The translations under genes were made by a program, and so were the position numbers. A DNA stretch of 64,000 nt from Paramecium tetraurelia. Its lineage: Eukaryota > Ciliophora > Oligohymenophorea > Peniculida > Parameciidae. The stretch lies in the NCBI RefSeq assembly GCF_000165425.1, contig NW_001799311.1, positions 248,001-312,000 on the forward strand. Direction: 5' to 3'. Position 1 is the first letter of the stretch; every line of letters starts with the position of its first letter. This document shows, piece by piece, positions 24,183 to 36,617 of the stretch. Below the pieces are notes generated by a model, which had not been told where the DNA came from, ran no database searches, and was given only the letters and a program-made list of their open reading frames with translations.

Positions 24183-24717
24183 ATAGGTTATTCATAGTTT
24201 AATAATTTTATGTTTTTTTCTTATGAAATTAGAACATTATAAATAAGTATTCTAGATTTTTCTTCAGATTTATAAATAGAAATCTGATAATCATAATTTT
24301 ATTTCAAAATAAAAATTAAAATGTTTTTAAAACCCTTAATTAATAGTCTATATTCATATTGATTCTATTCTTATTATTTATTTCACTTTGATAAATCTTG
24401 AAGGAAGAGTAAACAGGAAATTTTAGATCTGTTGATATTCGAATGTTTGATTTAAAAGAGAAAACAATTTAATACATTAGGATAGGGTGTTTTTAAAGGT
24501 GTTAGAGAAAGAATTAAAATAGTGATATAGATGGTATTATAAGTTCTTAATTTACTATTATTTCAGTGAATTTTTGAATATATTTACAGATGTATTACAT
24601 TATTTCAATCATGCAAACAAGAGTAATCGTGGGTTTCTGGGCAAATCAAAGTTATTTGATCTATCCATTATAGGAAGGTTCAGAAATAATAAAAAATATT
24701 TTAGCACAAAAATATAT
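24183..24717. other. Intergenic region
   Basis: No supported gene. The plus-strand frame that runs on past 24,590 is antisense to the next minus-strand gene. Confidence 0.4.
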
Positions 24718-25119
24718 TCATTCAAATTTGCGTGATCCCTTTCTCTCAATTTCTCTTTCAACAAAACTTATAAAAGTAAATTAAATATTCTCGCTTTATG
24801 TTCTTTATCTTGCCATCTTCATTGGGCTGGGAGTAAGTTATTAATCTACCCAAACTACAGGTGTTTTGCCATCTTCTTCAACTTCTTAAATTACTGTGTT
24901 TGGGTCGCAGTATATTTTTTTTTTCACTTAAGGCTATTAGGTTATAAGGTTTATGCTTACTATTTCTGTTTAAGCATCACTAAGCAAATCTAGATCCTCC
25001 ATTCCAACATCCGGTTCTTATTTTGGTTTTAAACAAGGTTTTTTTGGTGCTTTATCAAAGGTGTTTACATATTCTTCATAAGTCATTGAAGAGTTCAATC
25101 TCTTGCGTTATTCTTCCAT
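24718..25119 (-). CDS. Small hypothetical acidic protein
   Basis: 133 aa, one frame, no intron needed. MEEQRKRLNSSMTYEEYVNTF begins the protein; the middle is acidic and Val/Pro-rich (IQEVEEDGKTPVVWVDQQL), and the end is basic. No domain recognised. Confidence 0.6.
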
Positions 25120-25425
25120 AATTTTTATTTTTGTTATTTATAAAGATCTTATTTTATTTATTATTACGCAATAATCCTTGTTCCTTCGATTTATAGGAGT
25201 AGTATTGGAAAGGAAATTAGATTTATAAGGAATTGTTTATAGAAGATTAAGTAAATATGAATTGTTGATTTGATAAGAAATAATTGTTACGAAAATTGAA
25301 TAACTAAAGTTGAGAAAGGCAAATAAAATGAACAAAAAAGATTTGATGTAAATTGGAAAAAATTATTAATCTAACATTTATTCTTGAAGTTCTTACTAAA
25401 TTGGAATAATAATTCAATATTAAAA

Positions 25426-26366
25426 ATGAAGAAATTGATGAGTACTGTGTTCTTCACCCATTCATTTAGTAAAATAAGTAATTTTGATGTAATTATAATG
25501 GATTCTTTTAAAGGATGTCATATGTAAATATTAAATTCATATCAGAAAGAGTAATCTAAACTAATACATTAACAATCCAACATTGTTCAAATAAAAGATA
25601 ATCAACTTAATTGGAGAAAACAAATCCAGTAACAATACAGCAATTTGGATTGAACTAAAGAATGACTAATTACGTTTGGCTCCAGTATTACAAAGATAAT
25701 ATGTAGATCTTAATCGAATAAGGATTCTAAATGCATAGAGTAGCAGGAACTGTATTGAAATTTTCAAAATGGCTACTTGAGGGTGAAAGTAGACTGCCTA
25801 GTTAAGCAACACATTTTATTGGGGTCGGAGGGATAGTTGTAAAGGATAATTGTGTATTACTTGTGCAAGAAAAGAATGGACATAGAATGGGAGCATGGGG
25901 TACTCCAGGAGGGTTATTGGACCTTAAGGAATCTTTGATCTAGGGTGTCTTAAGAGAGGTGAAAGAGGAAACAAATTTAGATGTAAATATTAATAATTAT
26001 ATAATAAAAGTGTTAAGTAGAGGATGTGTTGTATTTTAGAGAGATGCATGATGCTAGATATGAGAAGACAGATATGTACTTTGCGTTTTAATTGAAATGT
26101 TTGGATGATAAATAGATCAAGATTTGTGATTAAGAGTTGATGGATTATAGATGGGTGCCAATTGCTGAGTTATTAGATGTAAATGGTAGTTGATGATAGT
26201 TTAGTTTTTGAAAAAGGAAGGTTAGAAACCTCACGTGATAAACTTCTACAAATCAGTATAGGAACGACTTATAGGAGAGGATAAGAAATATATGAAGATA
26301 GAGGAGAGAGAGGAAATGTATTAGGGTTAAATGAAATATTATGCAGTTTTCAAACCTAGATTTTGA
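25426..26366 (+). CDS. Nudix hydrolase, NUDT6-like
   Basis: 280 aa after removing introns 25524-25545, 25685-25706, 25983-26010 and 26179-26204, an exact multiple of three. The N-terminal part matches the NUDT6 pre-Nudix domain (NTAIWIELKN ... LIEQGFQMHRV ... WLLEGESRLPSQATHFIGVG). The Nudix box is complete: GGLLDLKESLIQGVLREVKE followed by E and T, fitting GX5EX7REUXEEXGU except for the last Gly. Then FREMHDARYEKTDMYFAF and DYRWVPIAELLD, as in the family. Nudix enzymes cleave nucleoside diphosphates linked to another moiety; the NUDT6 substrate is not settled. Confidence 0.9.
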
Positions 26367-26445
26367 TTAAAAATGCACATTTTAATTTTCACTATATGTT
26401 GTGTCTTGTGGAAGAGATATTAAAATAAGATAATAAAATAATCTA

Positions 26446-27496
26446 ATGAGTTTTCAGAGAATGGGAATTAGTGAAAATAGAAACACTGATAATACTTTGC
26501 ACATCTCTAAAAAGGAGAAAAAAGAAGCTAAGGGGAAGTGCATTGTGTAATAGTACTTTCAAAAAAGTTAGACCAAAAATAAGAGTACATTTTGTATGCT
26601 TATTATTAAAAGGTTTATATGAAGACTCATTAACTATAAATGGCATAGAATAATTTGAAAATTATAAAAAGATGGTGAAGCTTGAGTAGAAGAGGGAATC
26701 AGCCATTGGCATTTCGAGAATCCTTTTTAAAGAATCCTTAAGATAGAGATTTGAGAGACTCTAAAATATCAAAACCATTTAGTAATTGGTGGCTATTCCC
26801 AAATACTAATAATTTTGTAAGATGTTCTTCAATTTAAACACCATCTTAGTTAATTAGACTTTAGCCTTTTAAGAAATAGTTATTTAATTTAAATAGGATT
26901 ATTAAATAGAATTTAAAGTTCAATATTTACAGTAATTCCTATCTATTTGGAATGATGCTTTTCGTTTAGTTTGGAAATATTACTAAAATGAGAAGCTTAG
27001 TTTAGAAGTGGGCATAAAAGATTAGTAATTTCATTAAAATGATGATAAGAACATTATTTTTCAATAGAAATTACTTGATTATATCCAAATCAAAGGAGAA
27101 TGTATAGATTTATACCCTCTTCCAAATATGGAGAATATTTAGTAAGACATAAAAAACTAAGATTAAGAGTCACATTCTACTCACACAATCATGAGAGATT
27201 AATAACATTCATAAAGTAACAACTAATTAAAATAAATTGCTATTGAATTATAACAATACTTTCATCTTCGAGATGTATCCAATATGTATTTGATCAATAT
27301 TGAGAAATATCTGATCAAAAAGTCAAATGATTTGAATTCCAATAATGGAATTTTAACAATTATAAATAATTTGATATCCAGATATCCTGAATGGATTACC
27401 ATAGTTTAAGGATAAACAGACAAAATAGTCAGAATCAATAGAGCTATTGACATTAAACAATTAATGCTGGAGTATGAATGTCTGGATTGCAATTGA
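26446..27496 (+). CDS. Possible Cdt1-like replication licensing protein
   Basis: About 340 aa with one short intron near 26,590, either 19 nt (GTATGC...AAAAG) or 31 nt; both keep the frame. The middle (SLRQRFERLQNIKTIQQLVA) recalls the Cdt1 segment in which a RRFEE motif is followed by 'QIKTVYP'. The C-terminal winged-helix-like part (NLISRYPEWITIVQ ... KIVRINRAIDIKQLMLE) recalls the MCM-binding end of Cdt1 ('LLPDWLSL ... YVKLDK'). These are by-eye resemblances. If right, it loads MCM helicase at origins. Otherwise it is a hypothetical helical protein. Confidence 0.45.
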
Positions 27497-27564
27497 GAAT
27501 TATATTAAATCAAGAACAACACAAATAATATAATTATATTATTTCTCTTATATATATATTATTC

Positions 27565-27970
27565 TCAGAATCCTAATTATGTCAACCATTTTCTTACACT
27601 TATTGTATGACTCCCATTTACTTCAACTCTTCCAACCTAATCTAATGTTTCAATCTTATACCTTCTCAATTACATCTGCATTTGAACACACTTTTCTTAA
27701 TTCCTTGATGAATTCATTAACATCTCCTTCTATATGTCTTATTACTGTTCTTGGTACTTCACTTCTCACAAAAAACTTTTTGTATACTGGAAGATTTCCA
27801 TTCTAAGATCTCAATACTCTGAATGGAGACTCTTCTCTTGTTTTATATTGAAGTGGTTCTGGTGTTTAAGAGTATTACTCTCTCTTTTATTATGCTACTG
27901 GATGCAATCTTCTCAAATTTTCTGTTGGTTGTCTTAACACTAGAGATTTTAAAACTTAAGTTTTATTCAT
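27565..27970 (-). CDS. Mitochondrial ribosomal protein mL49 (IMG2 family)
   Basis: 126 aa after removing a 25-nt intron (27637-27661). The core NGNLPVYKKFF ... VPRTVIRHIEGDVNEFIKEL followed by VNGSHTISVRKWL fits the mL49/Img2 pattern ('lPVY ... T.irki.GD...l..dL ... i.v.G'). N-terminus is polar and basic, consistent with import into mitochondria. Component of the large mitoribosomal subunit. Confidence 0.8.
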
Positions 27971-28411
27971 ATATTAATATTAATAAACAGCAGTAACTTC
28001 ATTTGCATCTATTTTCTACATATGATTTAGATCTATCAATAAAACATGAACATCATGATTATGAAAAACCCTTATTATTCAAAATAAATGATGATAATTC
28101 AAATAATTAGAATTAGATTCCAAATGTTTTCCATTTATTTTGTTTTCAACAAAACTTATTATTCTATACATCCTCCATTATCTCTCTAAAAATTCTTCTC
28201 AATACTTATTTTTCGAAACAGGATTGATAGAATCTTTCTCAATATAAATTAAAATTTATCTATCTAAAATATATTTTCAATTTTTATCGCAAGTAATATA
28301 GAGTTATAGTTGAATGAATAGAGAATAGCTTATTACAAATCTAAAGATATTAATAATAATACTTATATAAATATATATGAATAATATGATTACTATTTTT
28401 CATTTTTCTGA
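27971..28411. other. Intergenic region
   Basis: About 440 bp, AT-rich, with no supported gene. It contains the space between a gene start (27970) and the stop of the kinase gene, both on the minus strand, so a promoter for mL49 probably lies here. Confidence 0.4.
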
Positions 28412-31302
28412 TCACTCAAAAAAATCTATAAGTTACCTTATAGCTTATTCTATATAAATAAATAAAAGAAATTACTTTTGAGTTTAGCATCAGTTTTTTG
28501 TCCCATTTGAATTTCATTTACAATATCAGCAAAAGTAGGTCTCTCATTTGGATTCTTCTTTAGACATTTTTTGGCTATTTAAAGTAGTATTGGAGGATTG
28601 CTATTAGAAGGAATAATAACTTAATCCTGTCCATATCCAACAGATCCAATAATTTACGTTTATGACAATCCTTCATATGGTATTTACTAAGTTATAATTT
28701 CCCAAAGGATCATTCCAAAACTATAAATATCGGACTTTTCTTGATATGGTTCTCCTCTCATAATTTCTGGAGCCATCCAATTAGGAGTTCCTATTCTAGC
28801 CCCTTTGTTTACTTTGTGATCTATCTTCTTATTGATTTTAGATAACCCAAAATCACATAATTTAACATTCCAATTTTAATCTATCAGTACATTTGACGAT
28901 TTGAGATCGCAATGCATAACCTTCCTACCATGTAGATAATTCATTCCCAAGGCAATGTCTTCAACTATTTGCATCAACGCTTTTTGATCAATGTGAGTCT
29001 TCTTTTTATGAAGATGATCAAAAAGACTTCCTTCTTCCAGATATTCGGTAATCAAATAATAATTTTATTTTCTTATGCACACTCCCATATACAACACTAT
29101 GTTTGGATGACGTAGATTAGAAATAACTTCTACTTCTTTCAGGAAATCAGCCATTTACAACTTGTATTTCAAATTTCCTTGGGATTTTCTTTTTCCATAC
29201 GATTTAATGGCCACGTCTTAACCAAGCCATTTTCCTTTATGCACAACTCCATAACCTCCTTCACCAATAATTTATCCAATAATCAATTCATGAAATACTA
29301 TTAATACTCTTTCATTGATTCCAAATTCTTTTAGCATCACTAATAGTTTTTTTGGCAGGTGATGTTATTGTCTATCATCTTTTTCTTTTTCTTTCTTATT
29401 AATTTCTCTTAATCTTCTAGATCTCTTTTGATTTTTGTATTTTTCTTCATCTGATGAATCTGAACTTGAATCATTTCCAGACACATCAGATTCTTAACTT
29501 GAGGTGTCTTAATCTTAAAATTTGCTTCCATTAACTTCTGATTTCTATCGTTGCAATTGTTAACTAATTGATTATAACTTTTCTTATTAAGTAGCATTTT
29601 CATCATTGTTATTAGTGAGTTAAGGTGGAGTTTTCGATGACATTGCATCTTACAATTCCTATTATTTATTTGTTGATTATTATTTTGATAATTCACTAAT
29701 TGGATGACTATCTTTCTCCTTGTTCTCTTCTACAACATTGGAGCATTCATTCAATACTAGCATATCAATCTTTTATTCACTTATATTCACACTAGCTTTA
29801 TTTGGAGATTCTAAATATATAATATATCATATACAAACAGGTGATGTTAGATGCTATTTACCATCTTCATCGTCTGCTGATTCTCCTGATTTCTACAAAT
29901 CCAATGTTTATTTTCTTTATTACTTTTTGCTTCTTTTACTTTTTTGTTTCTTCAATTTCAATGACTTATTATTATCACTCAAGTTTCCTTGATCTGAATC
30001 ATTAGACATAGATCTCGTTGGTGATTTAGGAATATCTTTAATATTCTTCTTCCTCTTATTGGCACTTGGGGAATCACTACTTGATTAACTTATATTGTTA
30101 TCATGATGTTCATTTTGCTCCTCTTCAATCTTCTCCATATAAGAAAAGAGGCTCTTAAATCTCAATTGTTCAATCGAATTAAAAACTCCCTTTCTATCTT
30201 CCAAAGATTCTAAAGGCTTCTTCAATAGGATTTTCCCCCCCATGAACTTCACATAGTATTTCTTGTATTCTTCAATAGACTACAAAATCTGCTTTCGATG
30301 TCCCAATACTGAGATTCCCAAATCTTATTTTAAATCATTATCAGTTAAAGCATAAAGGGTTTTGCCTGTCATTTAGTTTTTAATAAATTCATCTTTATAT
30401 TCACTTAAATGTAATGAATCCAACCAATTGCAAACATCCTCCAATTACCATTCTTACACTATATTTTTAATATATTTGAATAATCTTACTATTTTTTTAA
30501 CTCTCAAACTCTTCCAACTTCTCCAATACTTATAAACTCAAAAATCCATGTTATTATGAAGTGCCAAAAGAATTTAACTATGATTTACCTTCTTCTTTCT
30601 ATTAAGGATCGGATTCCCCTTAACCACTCTATCCACTAGGTTGCATGTCCTTTTATTTATCACTATCGTTCTATATTGTAGGACTAGCTTCTATTTTAAT
30701 GGCGCAATCTTCGCTCCTCTCACTCTCTAAATGGTGTCTTTCTGGTTTTATATGGAATTTTTCAAGCACATAGGTTGGTACTTCTTCAATATACACACTA
30801 TCTAAGATATTGTCAGATTCGTGATGCTATTTGTAATATTTCTTCTCACGAGTGTTAAAGTAATAGCCAGTTCCATACTTTTTATTCATTCTAAACTATC
30901 CTGCATAATCTATCTTCTAATACCATGGAATATATTTTAATCAGCTTAATATAAAGTTCCTGCACCATCCCTCTAATCATCTTTCCATTCTCCAACATAT
31001 CTATCCCCATTTATATAAAAATGCATTCCTTCTCCGCACTTCTTATTCTCAACCCAATCCCCTATGTACAGTTCCCCATTCTTGTAGTAGAGCTTACCTT
31101 TCCCATGCTTTTGATGATTCTTCCACTACCCTTCGTAACGATTCCCTGACGCAAATTTATAGGTTCCCTTGCCATGACGTTTATCATTCAGAATCTCACC
31201 CTGATATTCATCTTCATTTGAGTAGATTATATGTTTCTGTACTTGCTAATTCACTTCTTATTATTTCGAGGGTTCTCCATAAAGAAACTTCAATAAATTC
31301 AT
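28412..31302 (-). CDS. MORN-repeat, SAM-domain protein kinase (TKL-like)
   Basis: 936 aa after three introns (23, 31 and 26 nt); exact multiple of three. Residues ~25-130 hold MORN repeats (YEGQWKNHQKHGKGKLYY; YIGDWVENKKCGEGMHF; YVGEWKDDQRDGAGTLY). Residues ~290-350 are a SAM domain (WQLEDVCNWLDSLHLSEY ... ALTDNDLKQDLGISVLGHRK). A charged low-complexity linker of ~270 residues follows. The C-terminal kinase has the glycine loop GEGGYGVVHKG, VAIK, catalytic loop HCDLKSSN, DFG (LCDFGLS), and APE with PNWMAPEIMRGEPY then KSDIYSFGMILWE. All catalytic residues are present. MORN repeats commonly target membranes; SAM mediates oligomerisation. Confidence 0.9.
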
Positions 31303-31494
31303 TTAATAATGATTCCAATTTAAATTTCTTAAATCAGTTTAATAAATAGACAACCAAAGAAATAAAAATAGAACAAATAATATATTTGATAAAGGTTAAC
31401 TATAATGTATAAATAAAATGAAATCAAAATTAAAAGGACAATGAGTTTCCTACTTGTTTATCTAATTACTAGAAGAAGTCTAAAAAAATATAAG

Positions 31495-32655
31495 TCATAT
31501 ATTCATACTTTTTAGTTCATTGTTCGGATTAAATAAGGAGAATGTACTTGATGATGATGATTGTGAGGCAGACTCTTATTTCGCAAACAGTCTTTGAGAT
31601 ATCTGACTCTTCATGAATGGAGAATTCAAAAATGAAGATGCAATTTCATCAAGATTGAATACTTTCCTTTCGGTAATATTATTTAAATCCTAAATCTACA
31701 TCTATTATTATTGGAGTTTAGCACTTGACACTTAACCACTGCCAAAATGAGTAGAATGACAAGGCTAAAACAATTTGTTTTATGGGGTATTATTAAATGG
31801 ATTTAATGAACTATTGGCAATGTTGATTGTCTATTCTTCTTCTTTTTAGCTATTATTGGATTTATATTATTCTTTGTCATATTGAATTTACGATTTTATT
31901 TTTGATTACACTTATCTAAGATGTTTAGGCACTCCTCCCGCTCCCCCAGATGCCTTATTCTCTTTGCATATGCTCTTCTTCTTCTCTCCTTTGAATTTCG
32001 GAGAATTTCGATTATGCAAACTGTCAAATTGACTTGAATGATGAGATGATCGTTAAGTAACTTGTCTGGTGCTGTTCTCACGTTATGATAGAGGATGTAT
32101 TTCAGTTTGTGAGTTGTTTCTTGGTAAATATTTGGGGATTATCGGTTATTAATCAATAGTTTGCTTTCTTGGAGGTTAATGTTAAGAATCATTATTGCTT
32201 ATATGATTGTCGCTATATTGATTCCATAATATTGATTTGCTTTATAGTAAACTAAGAATTCTTACATCTCAGAATCATCCAAGTGATGCTTAAATGGTAC
32301 TGCCTTTTTAACATTCTATTAAAGTGGAATTTATTCAGTGATTTTTGGTGTAACTTTGGGAGGCATTAATTTAGGCTGACTGTGATATTTAATTTGTTAT
32401 TCTGGTTGAATATGCTTCTCTAGAGAGAGAACCTTATTTCTCAAATTTTTCAATTCCTAATGAATAGACTTCTGTTTGAATGAATCTAGATAATAAATCA
32501 AAATTACTCGCTAATAATTTGATTGCTTCCTAATTTATATCTTCTAGCTTATGCTTTACAAACCCTATGCCTAGAATGAGAAGGTATTTGATTAATTTAT
32601 CGTTCTTGATGAGTTTGTATTCCTCTACAAATTTATTCAGATGTTTCAATTCCAT
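31495..32655 (-). CDS. Hypothetical coiled-coil, Ser/Gln-rich protein
   Basis: 370 aa after two introns, one 22 nt (..TATCTAG) and one 26 nt ending AAG. N-terminal helices (MELKHLNKFVEEYKLIKN), then a leucine-heptad coiled coil (ELKNLRNKVLSLEKHIQ), then a disordered Gln/Ser/Lys tail with PPKVTPKITEQIP and a Ser run (QSSSSSTFSLF). No catalytic motif. Its start codon is only 27 bp from that of the divergent FAM135-like gene. Confidence 0.65.
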
Positions 32656-32682
32656 TTATATTTTTAACAGTTAATTTATTAA
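32656..32682. promoter_or_regulatory. 27-bp divergent intergenic (bidirectional promoter)
   Basis: Only 27 bp separate the start codons of two divergent genes (32655 minus, 32683 plus). Both 5' UTRs and promoter elements must therefore be minimal or overlap the neighbouring coding sequence. Confidence 0.5.
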
Positions 32683-34758
32683 ATGCTTAGGGCAACATAT
32701 GAACATATTATTCATGTAGAGTCATTTAAAAACATTGATCTCTTCAATTAAGGACTCTATTACTTGAGATTTCTGATCAAATCCAATGGTGAGTAAGCCA
32801 CTCCTTACAATTACTTTGAAACCAATAATAACAAAAAAAAAGAATCTTGGCAACCAAGCCAGATTGACGAACAGTACTTTTAAACTAGAACATTTATGAT
32901 ACGATTCTAAGAAGAAGAAGTAGAGATAGATGAAAGTTGCATTTTTAAAATAGAAGTCTCAGCATCTCCTCATTATGAACATGAATTCAAATTAATATGT
33001 GAACTAATGTGTGCAGATCTAGCTAAAATTGGAGGTCCTCCTAATGAAGAATCTCTTTTCAAGTGTGTGGCTACATTTTAAGGGAGAATCTGCAATTCTT
33101 ATAAGGGAGTACATGAATATGTTCCAATCATGTTTGATACCAATCATTTTTGTCAGGTTCATTGCACTGTGAATTCTAATCTTCAAGATTTTAAGTTTCG
33201 ATTAAGTGAATTCCAAAAAGCTAATAGCTCTAAAATATCAATTCAACCGAAGACATTTACAGAGTTCCTTCATAAACACACTAACAAATTCACTAAGAGT
33301 CAAGAGTTCTTTGATTACTATATTGGATAATTGAGATTAACTAGTGAATAGCTGTAATAATAAGTGGCTAAGCTTTGCGGTTAACTAAAATTATATGAGG
33401 AATTATCCAAATTACCTACTATTCCTAAATTCTCATACATCCAATATCAAGAATCCTCAATTATTAAAGAGAATATCCATACTAAAGGTAATATATTAAT
33501 TTCTGATGTTTTAAATTTAAAGAACATTAGAGATTAAAACCTGTTATCTACTCTAATCGAAAATGATATTAATCAATATTCTTCTGTTCTGTTTGAACTA
33601 CAAAACATACTAATTAATATCATATAAAACAATTCAAAATAATATCGAATACTATTACAACAAGACTATCAAGTTAAAATAAAAGATAAATGGGGAGAAA
33701 CATATTTTAGAGAAGTCATTAAATGTAATTCCTTTTCCAATGGAACATTATGTCAAAAATAACATCAAGATGTTAGTGATCAAATTAGAAGAAAACCTAT
33801 TATCATGGAATAGTAATTGGATATTATTGATGAAAATCTATTCTCTGATTAAAAGTAGGCAACTGTGTTATTTGAAGAAATCTATCAGATTAGTTAGCCT
33901 TTAGTTTAATAAGAATAAATCTTGCAATTAATTGTTTTGGTACATGGATTTCAAGGAAATTCTTTGGACATGAGATTAATTAAGAATAATCTACAATTAT
34001 AATATCCAAATCATCACTATTTAATGAGTAGAGCAAATGAAGATTTGACTGATGGAAATCTCTCTGACATGGGTTAGAATCTAGCCTAGGAAGTTAAATA
34101 ATATATATTGGATTGGATAAAGAATAATCCTTTTCGAATCAGTTTTCTTGGTCATTCAATGGGAGGAGTGATTGTCAGAGCTGCATTACCACATTTGAGT
34201 GATTTCAAGATCAATATGAATACATACATATCTTTGTCAAGTCCCCATCTAGGATATGGTTACAATAATAGTTTACTTATTGATGCAGGATTATGGTTTC
34301 TAAAAAGAATGAGAAAATCCGTCTCTTTATAATAATTAGCAATGACTGATGCTGAATAAATTGAAAATACATTCCTTTATCAATTGTCAAGACAGGATGG
34401 TTTAAATTGGTTCCAGAATATCCTATTTGTTAGTTCAGCCTAGGATTCATATGTTCCATTTGAGAGTGCAAGAATCTCTAAGAATTTTGAAAGAAGTGAT
34501 TAAGTATCTATATTTATAATTATAAAGAACTCAAGAAAATATGAGAAAATGGTTGATAATATTTTTAATGGAATGAGAGCAACATAAGTGAGAAGATTAG
34601 ATGTTAATTTCGTTTTGAAAGAGTAATATTATTTATAACCTATTATTAGAAATAGAACTATTGACAATATGATTGGAAGATCAGCTCATATAATGTTTTT
34701 AGAAAATCAATAATTATTAAGAATGTTAGTAACCTGCGTAGATGATATATTTAATTGA
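32683..34758 (+). CDS. FAM135-like serine esterase/lipase (DUF676)
   Basis: 691 aa, one frame, no intron needed. The N-terminal domain matches the FAM135 beta-rich region (ATYEHIIHVESFKNIDLFNQ ... GLYYLRF ... MIRFQEEEVEIDE). The C-terminal alpha/beta hydrolase shows LVLVHGFQGNSLDMRLIKN, the nucleophile elbow GHSMGGV, SLSSPHLGYGYNNS, and SSAQDSYVPFESARI with the acid residue. The catalytic His is not confirmed by eye. Family function is poorly known; the fold predicts lipid ester hydrolysis. Confidence 0.88.
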
Positions 34759-35370
34759 CTTTATCTTTATTTATAATTAGATAGTAAATCATTTATTAAT
34801 GATAAGCGAATCAGTAGAGAAGTTCTAACTGTCTGCAATTTTGATTGTGGGTGTTAAGAGCCATCCTGGAGATTATTGTTCACAACAGTTTTCATTAAAT
34901 GATAATTAATCAACAATGCTATAATCTTTCCGAAAATGTTGGTCGATTAAACCTTTATTTATTAGAATAAGCATATCTAAACATTATTATATCTAATTTC
35001 TTATGTCATTGATTTATTTATTGTTAGTCAATTATGAGATTGCATTTAAAAATGTCTAATTTTGGTTTACCAACAATTATTCATAAATTGTATTATTATT
35101 TTCTTATATCAAAGTCATTAATGTAGAGGGGTATACTATTGATTAGAAAATTGAGGCTGCTTATCTTGGCTGAAAATTATTCATATCAATGGACTCCATT
35201 TATGAGAGTAGACAATTTGTATAAGTGACTTTTGATTCTACAAGTTATATGATTTATTCCTCTTGTTCCGATAATTAATCATATTAGGTAGCTTGATCTA
35301 ATGTAGTTAAATCACATTAGGTTGATTAATCTTTGAATATCTTAATGTGTTATTCAATTTTATTTTCGTC
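34759..35370. other. Intergenic region upstream of PS synthase
   Basis: About 600 bp with no convincing gene. The plus-strand open stretch 35,377-35,598 (no ATG at its start) contains hydrophobic text ending IFIFLSASTLIYFP that may be an N-terminal membrane exon of the PS synthase gene in another frame. Confidence 0.4.
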
Positions 35371-35594
35371 AGTTAATTGAGTTTAACATTTGATTTTATT
35401 CATGTAAGTGTTGCTATTGGCATTAAAATTAATGACTTCTGGAATGGTTTTGACTTGGAATTGTTATTTCGGGATGGATATCTGATTGATAAACTAATAA
35501 TAATTATTCATATAAATGAGATATTAGGAATAATTTTTATTTTTCTAAGCGCTTCCACATTAATCTATTTCCCTTATAAAAAGATTATGATAAT

Positions 35595-36583
35595 ATGAAA
35601 AATAGATACCGAGGAATTGTAAGATGCATATTATTTATATGTATGATGGGTTCATTGAGACCTTACAATGATCCAATAAAACGGTTTTCAGAATTTTGGA
35701 GATTTATGTTTTGGTTTGGAGTATGTTATAATGCTTTTTGATATTTTTGATATTCTAAAATGAGAGGGAAGCTAGATAATTGATAAAATTGGGTGATGAG
35801 AGTTTGGGAAGATAGGTTACAAAAGATATGCCCACTTACGATAATAATTGTGAGTTTGAATTAGTTAACATAGTGGATAATTTAGATCATTATTTCCTAT
35901 AGCATTGTTTAAATTGGTTTTTACTGGCCTTCTTACTAAGAGATGCATGGTTATTAAATTTCTGGTAAATATTTAATGAGGTAATTGAACTATCTTGGCA
36001 GCATATATTACCACATTTTAGAGAATGTTGGTGGTATCATGTTTTATTAGATGTATTAATTGGTAATACGTTAATTGTGTTTTTGGGATTGTGGGTTAGT
36101 AAGAAATTAGGGATTGGATAATTTGATTGGTTGGGTAGAAAGGACAAATCATTTACTTAATAGTTGGTTTGGCATGACTATAAATATTTTGGTTCTTCAA
36201 TTGGTACTTGGTTAGCATTGACTATAAATTTCTTGGCTGGATTTTTCTTAATGAGTTAATTATGGGTTCCACCTAAATGTTGGATGGTATCATATAGATT
36301 ATTTGTTTGGTTTGAAATGGGAGTACTGAGTTGGTAGGAGTAATGGAATGATTTGAAGGGGAATTAAGATTAATCAGGTTAATGTAGATATTTGGTTGTG
36401 TGGACTCTCTTTGAAGAGACATTCATTGGCATCAAGTTTTTAAAGGATGCTGGAAATATTTAATATGTAGATACACCTTATTATATATCTATTCCATGGA
36501 TAGCAACTATTACAATTAGTTCAGGAGTATATTTAATAATGAGAGTGAAAAACAAGAGAAGATAAAAGTTGAAGGTTAGATGA
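35595..36583 (+). CDS. Phosphatidylserine synthase (PSS1/2, base-exchange type), frame-interrupted
   Basis: Clear PSS family text: SLRPYNDP ... FWRFMFW, then FLIFQNEREARQLIKLGD, NNCEFELVNIVDNLDHYFLQ, LLRDAWLLNFWQIFNEVIEL, QHILPHFRECWWYHVLLDVL, WVPPKCWMVSYRLFVWFEMG, with several membrane helices. Known role: exchange of serine for the head group of PC or PE in the ER. From the ATG at 35595 the frame breaks once at the T-run near 35,735; one extra T would restore it (length is one base short of a multiple of three). The N-terminus probably extends upstream to ~35,380 in another frame. Error or decay cannot be told apart here. Confidence 0.8.
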
Positions 36584-36617
36584 GTATTAATTATAAAAAC
36601 AATATTAATAATTATAA

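Noticed and set aside
29409..29992. Minus and plus ORFs in the linker of the kinase gene
   Set aside because: They are other-frame readings of the low-complexity charged linker of the MORN-SAM-kinase gene.
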